Of a stretch of DNA of 64,000 bases, positions 23,755 through 36,480 are shown one piece after another. A program made the position numbers and the translations under genes. The first letter of the stretch is position 1. Every line of letters starts with the position of its first letter. The notes beneath the pieces are model-generated. The model saw only the letters and a program-made list of their open reading frames with translations, was not told the origin of the DNA and made no database searches. Location: the NCBI GenBank assembly GCA_028583605.1, contig CM053335.1, positions 17,048,053 to 17,112,052 of the forward strand, written 5' to 3'. Source of the DNA: Dastarcus helophoroides (Eukaryota > Arthropoda > Insecta > Coleoptera > Bothrideridae).

Positions 23755-24235
23755 GATAAAAATCGGTTGGATCAGTAGTTGCCTGCCGCCCTTCTGAATG
23801 TCATAGCCAGAGACTAAAGTCTTTAGTCTTTGGTCATAACATTATTTAAAAAAATGTCCCCTCGATAAAACAACGGCCTTGTTGGGGGCATAGACCCTGG
23901 TTAATCGTGTACGAGAAGCAAAAGGCATTGAGTTCAATTTTCCCGGTAATCTAGGTTTGCAATAACAAAATACCTACGGCGCCCAGAAATCAAACACCTC
24001 GCAGTAGACATTTCACAAACAATCTCCTTGCATTAAATGCAGATAACTCGTCGGTAATATAAAACTTTTTACCACCGACTTGCTGATAATTTAAATTTAT
24101 TCAATTCTGATTAAAGAAACTTTATGGTCTCGACCATGGGAATTTTACGCCACAAAAATTCCGGGGGCTAAAGCTTGGAAACCCCTTTTAATTTTGCACG
24201 AAAAGTGCGACCATTTTAGTATTTTGGAAAGCAAA
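23755..24235. other. Unique sequence without recognised gene
   Basis: Nothing supported. Confidence 0.5.
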
Positions 24236-24715
24236 GATTTTTTTATTTGAAAAGCGTCGTATTTCTGTTAGTTGTGTGAGTATGTATGTAGTGTATGTGT
24301 ATGTATGTATATATTTAGAGGGGACTACGATAGAAGAAAATTAAACTATATTATCCCCAAATAAACACTCTTCATTTGAGTGAAAATTTCATCAAAATCG
24401 GTTCAGCCACTTCCGAGATTTACTCGAACAAACAGACGGACAGACAGGCAGACAAACATTCTAAAAACAACCGTCTGGGGAGATTTTCTATTTGAAAAAC
24501 GTTGTGTTTTCGTTAGGCTGTGTGTATGTATATCACGCTTCAGTTGGAGAAGTAGTACCCACTCCGATAAAATAAAATTTTTCTATATTATCCCCAAGAA
24601 GACACTCTTCACTTTAGTGAAAATTTCATCAAAATCGGTTCAGCCATTCTCGAGATTAACCAAGATAAACAGACAGACAAAAATTCTAAAACCATCCATC
24701 TGGGTTATCTTTAAA
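24236..24715 (+). repeat. Tandem dimer of a 246-bp dispersed repeat
   Basis: Two copies, starting near 24236 and 24482, share GATTTTYTATTTGAAAARCG, TATTATCCCCAA, GAAAATTTCATCAAAATCGG with TTCAGCC, and AACAGACRGACAGACA. The motif block is typical of interspersed repeats seen in many insects. The short plus-strand frame across it is not a gene. Confidence 0.75.
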
Positions 24716-25304
24716 ATGTAAAAAACCAAATGAGTTTATAAATAGTGAATTACTTTGATATACAGACTCCTTAGTTAAGTTTGAATCTGATTCAGCGAAA
24801 GTCTAAGATTATGAATTATAAGAGATATGCTAATCAAAGCTTCTGAAAGAAATACGCCAATTGCCAGTCGTTTTATCGTGGCTTTTGATTTCGAGCTCTT
24901 ATTGTTCTTTATAGGTCAGGTGGGAATACTTTATTATATGCGATATGGAGTTCGTTAAACCCTGGAAATGTGGCTTGTTATGACTTATGAATATTTCTCT
25001 AAATGTTGTTTGATACTTTCCTGAATTCCTTCCTGCACACAAGTGCATGTGAATGTCACAGCGTTGACTGCAAGATAACTCGCAGTCAATAGTTTATGGA
25101 CTGCAGCCAGTTTACGAGCTTGTTAGATTTACGATAAGGCCTTTGGACAATAATGCTGGCGTATTAAATAATAAATGGAGCACAGACCAAACGAACTTCG
25201 CATTTTTCTTACTTTGGTGCTATAACTTTGAAATCTCATCAAACTCCTCATCACAAAATAAGTTGTGGCCTCATTGCACCATTGGCAGGTGACAATCTAA
25301 TCTG
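24716..25304. other. Unique sequence without recognised gene
   Basis: Nothing supported. Confidence 0.5.
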
Positions 25305-25420
25305 CCTACTAATATATAAATGCGAGAGGGTGTTTGTTCGTTTTTCACGCCTCAGTTACTAAAGCGATTTTGACGAAAATTGGTAGAGATATTGTATCCC
25401 AAACTTTTATCCTTAAAGCT
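25305..25420 (+). repeat. Interspersed repeat, single diverged copy
   Basis: CTACTAATATATAAATGCGA, then GTGTTTGTTCGTTTTTCACG and GATTTTGACGAAAATTGGTA. This is the same family as the dimer at 16938-17252. Confidence 0.6.
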
Positions 25421-26395
25421 TAAATAAACCCACAATTCTTTGTACGATAGTTGAGTGATAAATTATCCTCAACGACTCAACGGAACGATGTAAACAATCA
25501 GAGAAAGGTAACTGTGTTCGTTATTGTGACAGCGCCCTCTCTTTTTAGATACTCGAACTGCTATCATAAAAGCAGACGTCTGCATTATCGACCCCAGTGA
25601 TATTACGTTACCGCCTTAGAATTTAAATTGAAAATTAATTTGAAATTTCATTCAAATTATTTTAAAACTTCCATTCAAATTGTTTTAAAACTTCCATCCA
25701 AATGCATTCCAGTTATTTAAATGGTTTTGCTTTCTGGGTTATCGTCGAAGTTCCCTTAATCAGTTGGCATGTTCGGCAACAAATACGAATTGGTTTGAGT
25801 TAAATGAAGATGAACTGGTAAAACCTCCAACTGTTAAAATTCCATCCTAGTTCGTTTTCTTCTTGGACTAATTTGCATTTCCATTGAAAGTGATCGCCCG
25901 CATACAAACGAACAGGTTTAATGTATATGTTAGCCATCGCATTGTCTTATCGATTCATTCATGAATTTTACGAAATTTATGAAGCTGTTATACAACCTTA
26001 TACAAAATGTAAATGTTTAAATTATCTAGTTTACTTATTTTAAACATCTATCCAATCACAGACTAAACAATTTGTTTTAGAAGGTTTTCCGTATTGTTTA
26101 TTTTACGTTATTGATAGAGAAACGCGAAACCGAGAAATAAGCGTTTATTGCTTTTGCATTTTTTTACCTTGGACTTTTATGCGCCAAAATTGCAACGCTG
26201 TTTACTCATAATATTTACTTTTTCATCATATCTTTCTAACCAAACTGTGAAAGTCGATGCAACCCACAAAACAGAAACTAAACTTGGTTCCGATATTCTG
26301 ATTATCCTCCCTGATTTCTATCATTACTTTTACCTTTTTCTAACTTGTTTGTGTGATTTTTGTCTATAACGATTATAAGTCATGTATTTTATTTC
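25421..26395. other. Unique sequence without recognised gene
   Basis: Nothing supported; the plus-strand frame at 26148-26369 is short and hydrophobic by composition only. Confidence 0.5.
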
Positions 26396-26470
26396 ATAGA
26401 ATTTTCTGTCTCCTTTACTAACCTTTAGGTTAGGAACCTTTATGTTAGGAAAGGAGATAGAAAATTCTAT
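26396..26470. repeat. Inverted repeat with 27-bp arms
   Basis: Arms 26396-26422 and 26444-26470 pair with two mismatches (ATAGAATTTTCT ... AGAAAATTCTAT), loop 21 bp. It may be a miniature fold-back element; no flanking duplication was identified. Confidence 0.75.
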
Positions 26471-26534
26471 ATAGATTTCGAATTTTAATTCGAAATTTCG
26501 AAGACTACCTATTTTCGCCTCGAAATTAGAGTTA

Positions 26535-26666
26535 AAAATTGCATCTCTCTGAAAATAAAACCTTGGCTATCAAAACGCGCTAGAGCAACTATTGTTGTGT
26601 TCTTTAATCCTTGTTGATTTCAGGGGACACATTTGTGTATCAATTTTTTTTGTTTTTAAAATTGCA
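26535..26666 (+). mobile_element. Hammerhead-like small element, copy 4 (degenerate)
   Basis: The element is 26544-26657 between AAAATTGCA duplications (26535-26543, 26658-26666). It reads on the plus strand from CTCTCTGAAAA through ACGCGCTAGAGCAACT to TTTCAGGGGACA. The core is heavily mutated (GAAA is AAAA, stem II lost), so this is the oldest-looking copy. Confidence 0.7.
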
Positions 26667-26713
26667 ATTTCGAAGTTTGCCTTTCACATTAAAATTCCAC
26701 CTTTTTTTCAAAT

Positions 26714-29700
26714 TCCGTTGAATTGTCAAGAACATTTTAGAGATTTCATGAGAAAACAATCACCAAATGTACCACCAATCAAATTTTCAACATAACATTA
26801 TTTTGCTTATGATTCGTCAAGAAGAGAATGTTTTGTGGCAAAACAATTCAAATACTGATAAACTACCAGATGCCAAAATTTTAGCCGAAAATTATTTCGA
26901 TCAGGATCCTCCATGAGGACATTTTTGAATTTTAGAGATGATTTCATGGGAAAACAACTCCAATACTGATGAACCACCAAATACCCAACTTTTTAGCTTA
27001 ACATTATTTTGTTTGTGGACCACCAAGAGCACATTTTTGAATTTTAGAGCATTTTTTGTGGCCAAATAATTGAACTACTAAATGCACAAGGTTTTGGCTC
27101 AAAATTCTTTTGATCGGGATCCTCCATGAGAACATTTGCGAATTTTAGAGATTTCATGGGAAAACAATCACCAAATGTACCACCAATTAAATTTTCAACA
27201 TAGCATTATTTTGCTTATGATTTTTCAAGAAGGGAATGTTTTGTGGCAAAACAATTCAAATACTGATGAACTGCCAGATGCCCAAAGTTTATCCTAAAAC
27301 TATTTTGATAATTTAAGCCCAAAATTATTTTGATCAGGATCTTCCATGAGGACATTTTTGAATTTTAGAGAAGATTTCATGGGAAAACAACTCCAATACT
27401 GATGAACCACCAAATACCCAACTTTTTAGCATAATATTATTTTGTTTGTGGACCACCAAGAGCACATTTGTCAATTTTAGAGCATTTTTTGTGCCCAAAT
27501 AATTAAAATAGTGATGAACTACTAAATGCACAAGGTTTTGGCTCAGAATTCTTTTGATCAGGATCCTCCATGACAAGATTTACGAATTTTAGAGATTTCA
27601 TGGAAACACAATCACCAAATGTACCACCAAACAAATTTTTAACATCTTTTGCTTATGCTTCTTCAAGAAGAGAATGATTTGTGGCAAAAGAATTTAAATA
27701 CTGAAAAACTACCAGATGCCAAAATTTTATCCCAAAACTTTTTTGATAATTTAAGCCCAAAATTATTTTGATCGGGCTCTTCCATGGGGACATTTTCGAA
27801 TTTTAGAGAATATTTCATAGGAAAACCACTCCAATACTGATGAACCACCAAATACCCAACCTTTAAGCATAATATTATTTTATTTGTGGACCACCAAGAG
27901 CACATTTTTGAATTTTAGAACATTTTTTTGTGGCCAAATAATTAAAATTATAATGAACTACTAAGTGCACAAGGTTTTGGATCAAAATTCCTTTGATCAG
28001 GATCCTCCATGACAACATTTACGAATTTTAGAGATTTCATGGAAAAACAATCACCAAATGTACCACCAAACCAATTTTTAACATATTTTAATTATAATTC
28101 TCTAAGAAGAGAATCTTTGGGGCAAAACAATTCAAATACTGAAGAACTACCAGATGCAAAAATTTTATCCCAAAACTATTTTGATAATTTAAGCCCAAAA
28201 TTATTTTGATCGGCTCTTCCATGAGGACATTTTTGAATTTTAGAGAAGATTTCATGGGAAAACAACTCCAATACTGATGAACCACCAAATACCCAACTTT
28301 TTAGCATAATGCTATTTTGTTTGTGGACCACCAAGAGCACATTTGTCAATTTTAGAGCATTTTTTGCGACCAAACAATTAAAATAGTGATGAACTACTAA
28401 ATGCTCAAGGTTTTGGCTCAGAATTCTTTTGACCAGGATCCTCCATGACAACATTTACGAATTTTAGAGATTTCAACCAAATGTATCACCAATTACATTT
28501 TTAAAATATTTTGATTATGATTCTCTAAGAAGAGAATCTTGGGGGCAAAACAATTCAAATACTGAAGAACTACCAGATGCCAAAATTTTATCCCAAAACT
28601 ATTTTGATAATTAAAGCCCAAAATTATTTTGATCGGCTCTTCCATGAGGACATTTTTGAATTTTAGAGAAGATTTCATGGGAAAACAACTCCAATACTGA
28701 TGAACCACCAAATACCTAACTTTTTAGCTTAACATTATTTTGTTTGTGGACCACCAAGAGCACATTTTTGAATTTTAGAGCATTTTTTGTGGCCAAATAA
28801 TTGAAATTATGATGAACTACTAAATGCACAAGGTTTTGGCTCAAAATTCTTTTGATCGGGATCCTCCATGAGAACATTTGCGAATTTTAGAGATTTCATG
28901 GGAAAACAATCACCAAATGTACCAACCAATTAAATTTTTAACATATTTTGCTTATGATTTTTCAAGAAGAGAATGTTTTGTGGCAAAACAATTCAAATAC
29001 TGATGAACTACCAGATGCCCAAAGTTTATCCTAAAACTATTTTGATAATTTAAGCCCAAAATTATTTTGATCGGGATTTCCATGAGGACATTTTCAAATT
29101 TTAGAGAAGATTTCATGGGAAAACAACTCCAATACTGATGAACCACCAAATACCCAACTTTTTAGCATAATATTATTTTGTTTGTAGGACCACCAAGAGC
29201 ACATTTGTCAATTTTAGAGCATTTTTTGTGGCCAAACAATTAAAATAGTGACTAAATGCTCAAGTTTTTGGCTTAGAATTCTTTTCATCAGGATTCTCCC
29301 TGAAAACAATTGCGAATTTTTAGAGATTTCATGGGAAAACAATCGCCAAATGTACCACCAAACAAATTTTTAACATATTTTGCTTATGATTCGTCAAGAA
29401 GGGAATGTTTTGTGGCAAAACAATTTAAATACTGATGAACTACAAGATGCCAAAATTTTAGCCCAAAATTATTTTGATCGGGATCTTCCACGAGAACATT
29501 TTCAAATTTAAGAGAAGATTTCATGGGAAAACAACTCTAATACTGATGAACCACCAGATACTCAACTTTTTAACATAATAGTATTTTGCTTGTGGACCTC
29601 CAAGAGGAAATTTCTGAATTTTAGAGAAGATTTTATGGGAAAACAAATACAATATTGACGAACCACCAAATATTAAACTTTTTAACATAAAATTATTTTG

Positions 29701-29760
29701 TTTTTGATGGTTCAAGAAACATTAATGAATTTTAGAGAATATTTCATGACAAAACAATTC
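26714..29760 (+). repeat. Satellite with about 430-445 bp higher-order unit
   Basis: Subunits of roughly 100-140 bp sharing GAATTTTAGAGA, TTCATGGGAAAACAA, AATACTGATGAACCACCAAA and AAAATTATTTTGATC are arranged in a repeating order. The marker GATCCTCCATGA recurs near 27118, 27562, 28007, 28439 and 28860, which gives the higher-order period. All short frames are repeat-derived. Relatives lie at 40823-40924 (inverted), 44585-45200 and 45690-45870. Confidence 0.92.
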
Positions 29761-30488
29761 AAATATGTCAATTTCTACGTTCTTCTTCAATTTTCGAATT
29801 TAGTTCCAAATTTCAAAGGTGTCAAAAGACTTGGATTTTTTTCCCAAATGTATTCTCGTAATTTCGCGTTCGTTCAGTAAATTTATTAAAAATATACGTA
29901 TGCAGTTGAAATAATTTCAGTACTACTCCAAATCTTTGCGGTTAGTTTAGGTTTTTACTGCACCATCTCATTTGAATATTGGTAATACTGAAGAAGAGTT
30001 AGCGACATACATTAAATAATTAAATGCGTCACTTTTCAACATGAAATGTTCGAGGTTATTGTAACCGGAAGCCTTATCTGTGCAGTTTTATTCCCAGAAG
30101 TGAGATTATTTCTCATCATGCGCGTGCCTGATAACGTATTCTACAACTTTATAGGTCCATTGAAGAATCATTCATAAAATCATGAACTTCATTAAATCAC
30201 CAGCACAAACGGCAGTCCTTATTGCCGATTAATGTGTCTTGTTGCACCAAACAAAAAATTAATCAACATGGACGTAAACGTCCGCGTTCCAAGTGAAATA
30301 ACTGTAAGCAGAGGTCACCTTCAATTAAATCTGGGTATTTTTTCTGGAAAGTAATAAGGTTTAGGGGTATATTGAAATCATAACCTTTCAAAGAATAAGG
30401 TAAACTTCGATTTATGTGCATCGATATTCTTGATAAAGAAATGTATAACTTTCCTTAAGATGATAAAAGTATTTTCGTTTTTGGATCA
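29761..30488. other. Unique sequence without recognised gene
   Basis: Nothing supported. Confidence 0.5.
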
Positions 30489-30491
30489 TTA

Positions 30492-31745
30492 TTGACTCGT
30501 CTTGAAGTTATTTCAAAAATTTTTGAAATAATTCTTTTCTCTTCTCTTCTCTTCTCTTCCTATCTCATCTCTTTCCATCTCTTCTCATCTCTCTCCTTCC
30601 CACCTCTTCTTTTCTCTTTTCATCTCTTTTCTTCTGTCTCTCTCTTCTCTCTCTTCTCTTCTGTTCTCTCTCTCTCTTCTCTTCTCTTCTCTTCTCTTCT
30701 CTTCTCTTCTCTTCTCTTCTCTTCTCTTCTCTTCTCTTCTCTTCTCTTCTCTTCTCTTCTCTTCTCTTCTCTTCTCTTCTCTTCTCTTCTCTTCTCTTCT
30801 TCTCTTCTCTTCTCTTCTCTTCTATTCTCTTCTCATCTCTTCTCTTCTCTTCATCTCTCTTCTTCTCTTCCTCTTCTCTTCTCTTCTCTTCTCTTCTTCT
30901 CCTTCTCTTTCTCTTCTCCTCTTCTCTTCTCTTCTCTTCTCTCTCTTCTCTTCTCTTCTCTTCTCTTCTCTTCTCTTCTCTTCCTTCTCTTCTCTTCTAT
31001 TCTCTTCTCTTCCTCTTCTCTTCTTCTCTTCTCTTCTCTTCTCTTCTCTTCTCTTCTCTTCTCTTCTCTTCTCTTCTCCTTCTCTTCTCTTCTCTTCTCT
31101 TCTCTTCTCTTCTCTTCTCTTCTCTTCTCTTCTCTTCTCTTCTCTTCTCTTCTCTTCTCTTCTCTTCTCTTCTCTTCTCTTCTCTTCTCTTCTCTTCTCT
31201 TCTCTTCTCTTCTCTTTCTTCTCTTCTCTTCTCTTCTCTTCTCTTCTCTTCTCTTCTCTTCTCTTCTTTCTCTTCTCTTCTCTTCTCTTCTCTTCTCTTC
31301 TCTTCCTCTTCTCTTTCTCTCTCTTCTCTCTCTTCTCCTCTCTTCTCTTCTCTTCTCTTCTCTTCTCTTCTCTTCTCTCTCTTCTCTTCTCTTCTGCTTC
31401 TCTTCTCTTCTCTTCTCTTCTCTTCTCTTCTCTTCTCTTCTCTTCTCTTCTCTTCTCTTCTCTTCTCTTCTCTTCTCTTCATCTTCTCTTCTCTTCTCTT
31501 CTCTTCTCTTCATCTTCTCTTCTCTCTCTCTCTTCTCTTCTCTTCTCTCTTCTCTTCTCTGCTCTTCTCTTCTCTTCTCTCTCTTCTCTCCTCTTCCTTC
31601 TCTTCTCTTCTCTTCTCTTCTATCTCTCTCTTCTCTTCTCTTCTCTGTCTCTTCTCTTCTCTTCTCTCTCTTCTCTTCTCTTCTCTTCTCTCTCTTACTC
31701 TTCTCTTGTTTTCACTCGTCTTGAATTATTTCAAACATTTTTGAA
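30492..31745 (+). repeat. (TTCTC)n pentanucleotide array 1 with flanking duplicate
   Basis: About 1.17 kb of TTCTC/CTTCT repeats (30534-31708), pyrimidine on the plus strand. It is bounded on both sides by near-identical ACTCGTCTTGAA-TTATTTCAAA-ATTTTTGAAA (30493-30527 and 31715-31745). The left copy contains the perfect palindrome TTATTTCAAAAA/TTTTTGAAATAA. The Leu/Phe/Ser or Arg/Glu/Lys frames of 160-410 codons are artefacts of a 15-bp superperiod without stops. Confidence 0.95.
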
Positions 31746-31747
31746 AA

Positions 31748-31843
31748 ATAAAAGTAGAAATACAAATCTTGTCCCCTGAATTTGTATTTCAATTTTTGAA
31801 GATAAGCAAGGACCAGTCCGTTCCACCAAAATGATAAAAGTAG
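31748..31843. mobile_element. Hammerhead-like small element, copy 5 (core-less fold-back)
   Basis: The element is 31758-31833 between ATAAAAGTAG duplications (31748-31757, 31834-31843). A short left arm AAATACAAATCTTGTCCCCT joins the inverted right arm, ending GTTCCACCAAA. The ribozyme-like core is absent. Confidence 0.75.
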
Positions 31844-33057
31844 TTTTTCAAAATTTTATCTATTCAGGATAAAGAAAGTAAAATATTTCATCTGCATGCA
31901 GAAAAGGAAAATTAAAGTAACCAAAGTTAAATAACAATATCAAAAGTTGATGATTCTCTCAAATACGGAATTGATATAAAGTTGAAAGAAACTTCCCCAA
32001 GTTGAAGCTGGAGAAATTTCTTGATTTCTGTCATGAACCGTATCAGTTAAGATAGTGTGCCAAAGTTTTGTCACTAAGTGTTCAAAAAATCTTCAGCAAA
32101 GCAACTACGTTCAGTTGATCAAGTTAATGATCAAGGGGTGGATTTAATGATATAGAGCAAGTGCTATAGCATGAGGGACTTCACTATTTAGGAGCCATTG
32201 CCAGAGTGGATGACTTCCATTTTAGTAATCAGATTTGGGCACGACAAGGTGTTCTGTGGTCATCGATTTTTCATAGTTTAGTCACATAGTAGTATTAAAA
32301 AATATTTGGAAGGCCTTCTCTAGTGAGTTGCAACTTCATCCATCTCTGCTGATGATCAAATGTAGCCAAATTCGCATTGATGGGAAAACTGCAACTTCGG
32401 TAGCAGAATTACGATTTCATCATCACAAGTGGAATTATGTCATCAGTCATCTGTTTAAACAATAGGTGCATCGTTGGTGGTACGCCGGCAAAATACGTAA
32501 TTAAATCAGAGCATTCAGTTTGTAAATCTTTCTTTATTTATTTAATGTAGGTTGCCTACGCAAATTTCGTCCTTTTCATTCCGATTAATCATCTCTAATC
32601 GATTGAATTGAACCTAACTGCGAGTGTTGTGCGGATTACATAATAAGAACGTTTTATTTTCAATATTTCAGGACAAATAAAAATCGAGGTCAAGTGACCT
32701 TAGAGATTATAACTTTAGGATTTTATTAATGAAGATGTTTTTTCTTAGCATAGCTTCGGTGATAGTTCACGGGTCATTTACTCGAACGCGAAATTAGATA
32801 AACAAAGTAAAGTTCGATCTGGTAGTCTTAAATTTTGACCTTGACTGAATTTATTTAATTTTTTATATGACATACCATAAGTTACACTATGTAAACAGCA
32901 GGACGTTATAAAACATTTGATTTAGTTTAACTTTAAATTGAGCAAGTGGATGAAAAATTAAATATGGAATCTTCTAATTTTTGATCTCGAAGTCTCAACC
33001 TGAAGCGGACTTTTTTTACTTAAATTAATGTCTATCTTTGTTAATATGCATGGCCAA
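31844..33057. other. Unique sequence without recognised gene
   Basis: Single-copy AT-rich sequence; no supported frames or RNA genes. Confidence 0.5.
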
Positions 33058-33219
33058 TGGTTTACGTATGATGGAACGGACTGGTCCTTGGTTATCTTCA
33101 AAAATTGAAACACAGAACTTGTCCCCTGAAACCAAGAAAAATTAAAAAACACAACAAAGGTTGCTCTAAAGCGTTTCGACAGCCAAGCTGTCATCTTCAG
33201 AGAGAAACTGGTTTACGTA
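33058..33219 (-). mobile_element. Hammerhead-like small element, copy 6 (full-length single copy)
   Basis: The element is 33069-33208 (140 bp) between TGGTTTACGTA duplications (33058-33068, 33209-33219). It gives the fullest non-folded form. On the minus strand it runs from GTTTCTCTCTGAAGATGACA, through the hairpin, GAAACGCTTTAGAGC and TTTCAGGGGACAAGTTCTG, to CCAGTCCGTTCCATCA. One base of the tiny stem III (CGCGTT to CGCTTT) is changed. Confidence 0.85.
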
Positions 33220-33889
33220 AATAAGGGATTCCACACTATCGAAGAAGGAAGACTATTCCAAGCGATATTATACTTCTGTATAAAAATGTATGATGGATTA
33301 AAATATTTTGGATACTTCGTAATAGTTAGCGTTGCTTTAAACTCTAGCAAACTATGTTCCAATTAGATTGGGGTCTGGACTGCAAGCGTGCAAACTCATA
33401 ACATCGCGATTGTATGCAACGAATAAATTCTGCATTAGTCTGGCTATGTATGGATAAACGATATTTTGAATATTCTTCACCAACGCCACTGCCACATGTG
33501 GTGTGTAACTCGCGAACAGTTAGAGATTCCACGAATTACCACCAGCTTCACAATCTTTCTTCTTTCAAAATTCTTCCATACCATACCCCATGATTTGAAA
33601 ATAGACCTATATGCTCCATGAAAAGTTACAGCATAATATTGATTTAGTGCTGTAGTGCCTATAGGGTCACTACGAATAAAAGTTCCAAAATAATACTTTG
33701 TACAAATACATCATGCATCTAAAAACAAAACGCAGATCCATACATATTTAAATCGAATTACATAACGCGCTATATTTACAGAAGGCCAAGCTTTTATCGC
33801 CCACCTACAAACAAAACAATGAAAATCAAACCGGAAAGTGTATCACCCAATTACCAAAACTCTTAAAGCGATAAATCCTTTCCGAAAAT
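33220..33889. other. Unique sequence without recognised gene
   Basis: Nothing supported. Confidence 0.5.
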
Positions 33890-34160
33890 ATCTAATCGGC
33901 AGACAGCTTCGTCCCTGACATACCGTCACATATCGTTTGATTATTTTATTTTCGCACATCGGAGGACTGCCTTCTTCCGCACTAGATGATAATGGTCAAT
34001 ATGTAGGAAACTGGAGCGTTTGGATGTCTCCGGGCGGGCGGCCGTCCGTCCTGCCGAGCGGCATCAAACGCGCCCTTTAGGAAGCCATCGGGTCACGTGT
34101 GACTAACGTTATTAAAACAATAAACGATGCGTGGGATGCCCTGTAGGACGCGTTTCAGAT
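33890..34160. other. GC-rich unique island, possible regulatory element
   Basis: This stretch is far more GC-rich than its surroundings (GGGCGGGCGGCCGTCCGTCC at about 34034). It carries an E-box GTCACGTGTGAC (about 34091), AACAATAAAC (Sox/Fox-like) and GCGTGGG. A short 18-codon frame from ATG 34024 ends at TAG. It might be a conserved enhancer, promoter or non-coding exon; only comparison could tell. Confidence 0.3.
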
Positions 34161-35075
34161 ATACCTACGCCCACAACATCTGCAGGGAATGCTGCTTTTC
34201 AGTTGGAACAACTTTGTACTGGAGTTGCCGATTTGTTTTTAGATTGATGATCATCGGAATAATTGACTTGGAAGAAAAATCGTTAACTGATATTTTACAT
34301 GGAATGATTGAGTCCTAACTGATCCTTTGTTAAATTATGAACTAAAGTCTCTGACTTTAACAGGAGTTTTAGCACGCGTATTGTGTACAATGGAACGATC
34401 AACGATTAGGTAAATCAGTCAGTATTTATGGTTAAAAGTAAACATGTGTTGGGCGAACTACTAAACCATAAATGCAAATGCACTTGTCTGAGTTACACGT
34501 CTCTTTATACCTCTGACCATGTTAAGGCTATTAAATGGTTGTAATAAATATCTCTTTGATTCAAATGACCTAAAATGGAATAAATCTATTAGTGACTGTT
34601 ATTTGTCTAAAAGATACCGTAAGCTCGACTATAGTTCTGTTTTATGGTGCCTTTTCGTACGTTATGTCTCATTTCTAAGTAGTACCTTTATGTTTACACA
34701 AATATTTCTTCAGTATAGTTCAACCTTGCGGTACTTACCGTACCCAATGCTCTTGGAGGAACCATAAATTTTAAAAGAATCTATTCGGCCATAGTTCTCC
34801 AAATCTATTTCGAAGTAATTTATCGTAATGAAAATGGTGGATTTTTTGTCCACCTTTATAGGAAGTTTCTTTAGAAACAAGATTTAAGACAGAACGAGCA
34901 TGGTAACTCAGTATGTCAACCATACCTATAACGAAACTCTTCTAATCTAGATCACAGGAGTTTCGCCTCTTATTAGACGTACTGAGCCAGCGTTGTCTTT
35001 GGTTGTGCCATTTTATTTCCAAAGAATTTCATCTCGACTACAGTTGATAGACTGAGTTACCATAATGGTCTTATG
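34161..35075. other. Unique sequence without recognised gene
   Basis: Short frames at 34127-34318 and 34519-34767 have no recognised domain. Confidence 0.5.
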
Positions 35076-36480
35076 TCTTCATTTCTTTTCTCTTTCCATC
35101 TCTTCTCTTCTCTTTACATCTCTTCTCTTCCCATGTTTTTATTTTCCACCTTTTCTCTTCCCATGTCTTCTCTTCCCATCTTTTCTCTTTCTTCTTTTCA
35201 CATCTCTTCTCTTCCCATCTGCTCCCTTCCCTTCCCACCTGCTTCCTTTCCATCTCTTCTATTCTCTTCTCATCTCGTCTCTTCTCTTCTCTCTTCTTCC
35301 TCTTCTTTTCTCTTCTCTTCTCTTCTCTTCTCTTCTCTTCTCTTCCTCTTCTCTTCTCTTCTCTTCTCTTCTCTTCTCTTCTCTTCTCTTCTCTTCTCTT
35401 CTCTTCTCTTCTCTTCTCTTCTCTTCTCTTCTCTTCTCTTCTCTTCTCTTCTCTTCTCTTCTCTTCTCTTCTCTTCTCTTCTCTTCTCTTCTCTTCTCTT
35501 CTCTTCTACTTCTCTTCTCTTCTCTTCTCTTCTCTCTCTTCTCTTCTCTTCTCTTCTCTTCTCTTCTCTTCTCTTCTCTTCTCTTCTCTTCTCTTCTCTT
35601 CTCTTCTCTTCTCTTCTCTTCTCTTCTCTTCTCTTCTCTTCTCTTCTCTTCTCTTCTCTTTTCTTTTCTTTTCTTTTCTTTTCTTTTCTTTTCTTTTCTT
35701 TTCTTTTCTTTTCTTCTCTTCTCTTCTCTTCTCTTCTCTTCTCTTCTCTTCTCTTTTTTCTCTTCTCTTCTATTCTCTTTCTTCTCTTCTCTTCTCTTCT
35801 CTTCTCTTCTCTTCTCTTCTCTTCTCCTCCTTCTCATCTCATCTCATCTCTTTCTATCTTTTCCCTTTCCATCCCTTCTATTCTCTTCTCATCTTTTCCC
35901 ATATCTCTCTTCCCATCTCTTCTCTTCTATTATTTTCTCGTCTTTTCTCTTTCCATCTCTTCTCTTTCCATATCTTCCCTTCCAATCGTCTTCTTTCCCA
36001 TTCCTCCTATTCTCTTTCCATCTCGCCTCTTCTCTTTCTTTCCTATCTCTTGTCTTCCTATCTTTTTTCTTCCCTTCCTGTCTCTTCTCTTCCCTTCCTG
36101 TTTCTTCTGTTCCCTTTCCATCTTTTCTCTTCCCATCTCTTACCTTCTCTTCGCATCTCTATCCTTTCCACCTCTTCTCTTTCTATCTCTTCTCTTCTCT
36201 TTCCCTTTATTCTCTTCTTTTCCCATCTTTTTCCTTCTCTTCTTTTTCCATCTCGTATTTTCTCTTCCTATATCATTTCTTTTCGTCCTATCTCTCTTCC
36301 CATCTCTTCTCTTTCCATCACTTACCTTCTCTTCTCTTCCCATCTTTTCTCTTTCCATCTCTTACCTTCTCATCTCTTTCCCTTCTCTTCCCATCTCTTT
36401 TCTTCTCTTTCCATCTCTTCGCGTTCCATCTCTTCTTTTCCTATTTCTTCTTTTCTCTTCCCTATCTTTTCTCTTCTCAA
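35076..36480 (+). repeat. (TTCTC)n pentanucleotide array 2
   Basis: About 1.4 kb. The central part (35290-35830) is nearly pure, including a homogeneous (TTTTC)n block at about 35660-35712. The edges are interrupted by CCCATCTC and TTTCCATC variants. The purer centre with decayed edges suggests expansion from the middle. Long frames are artefacts. Confidence 0.95.
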
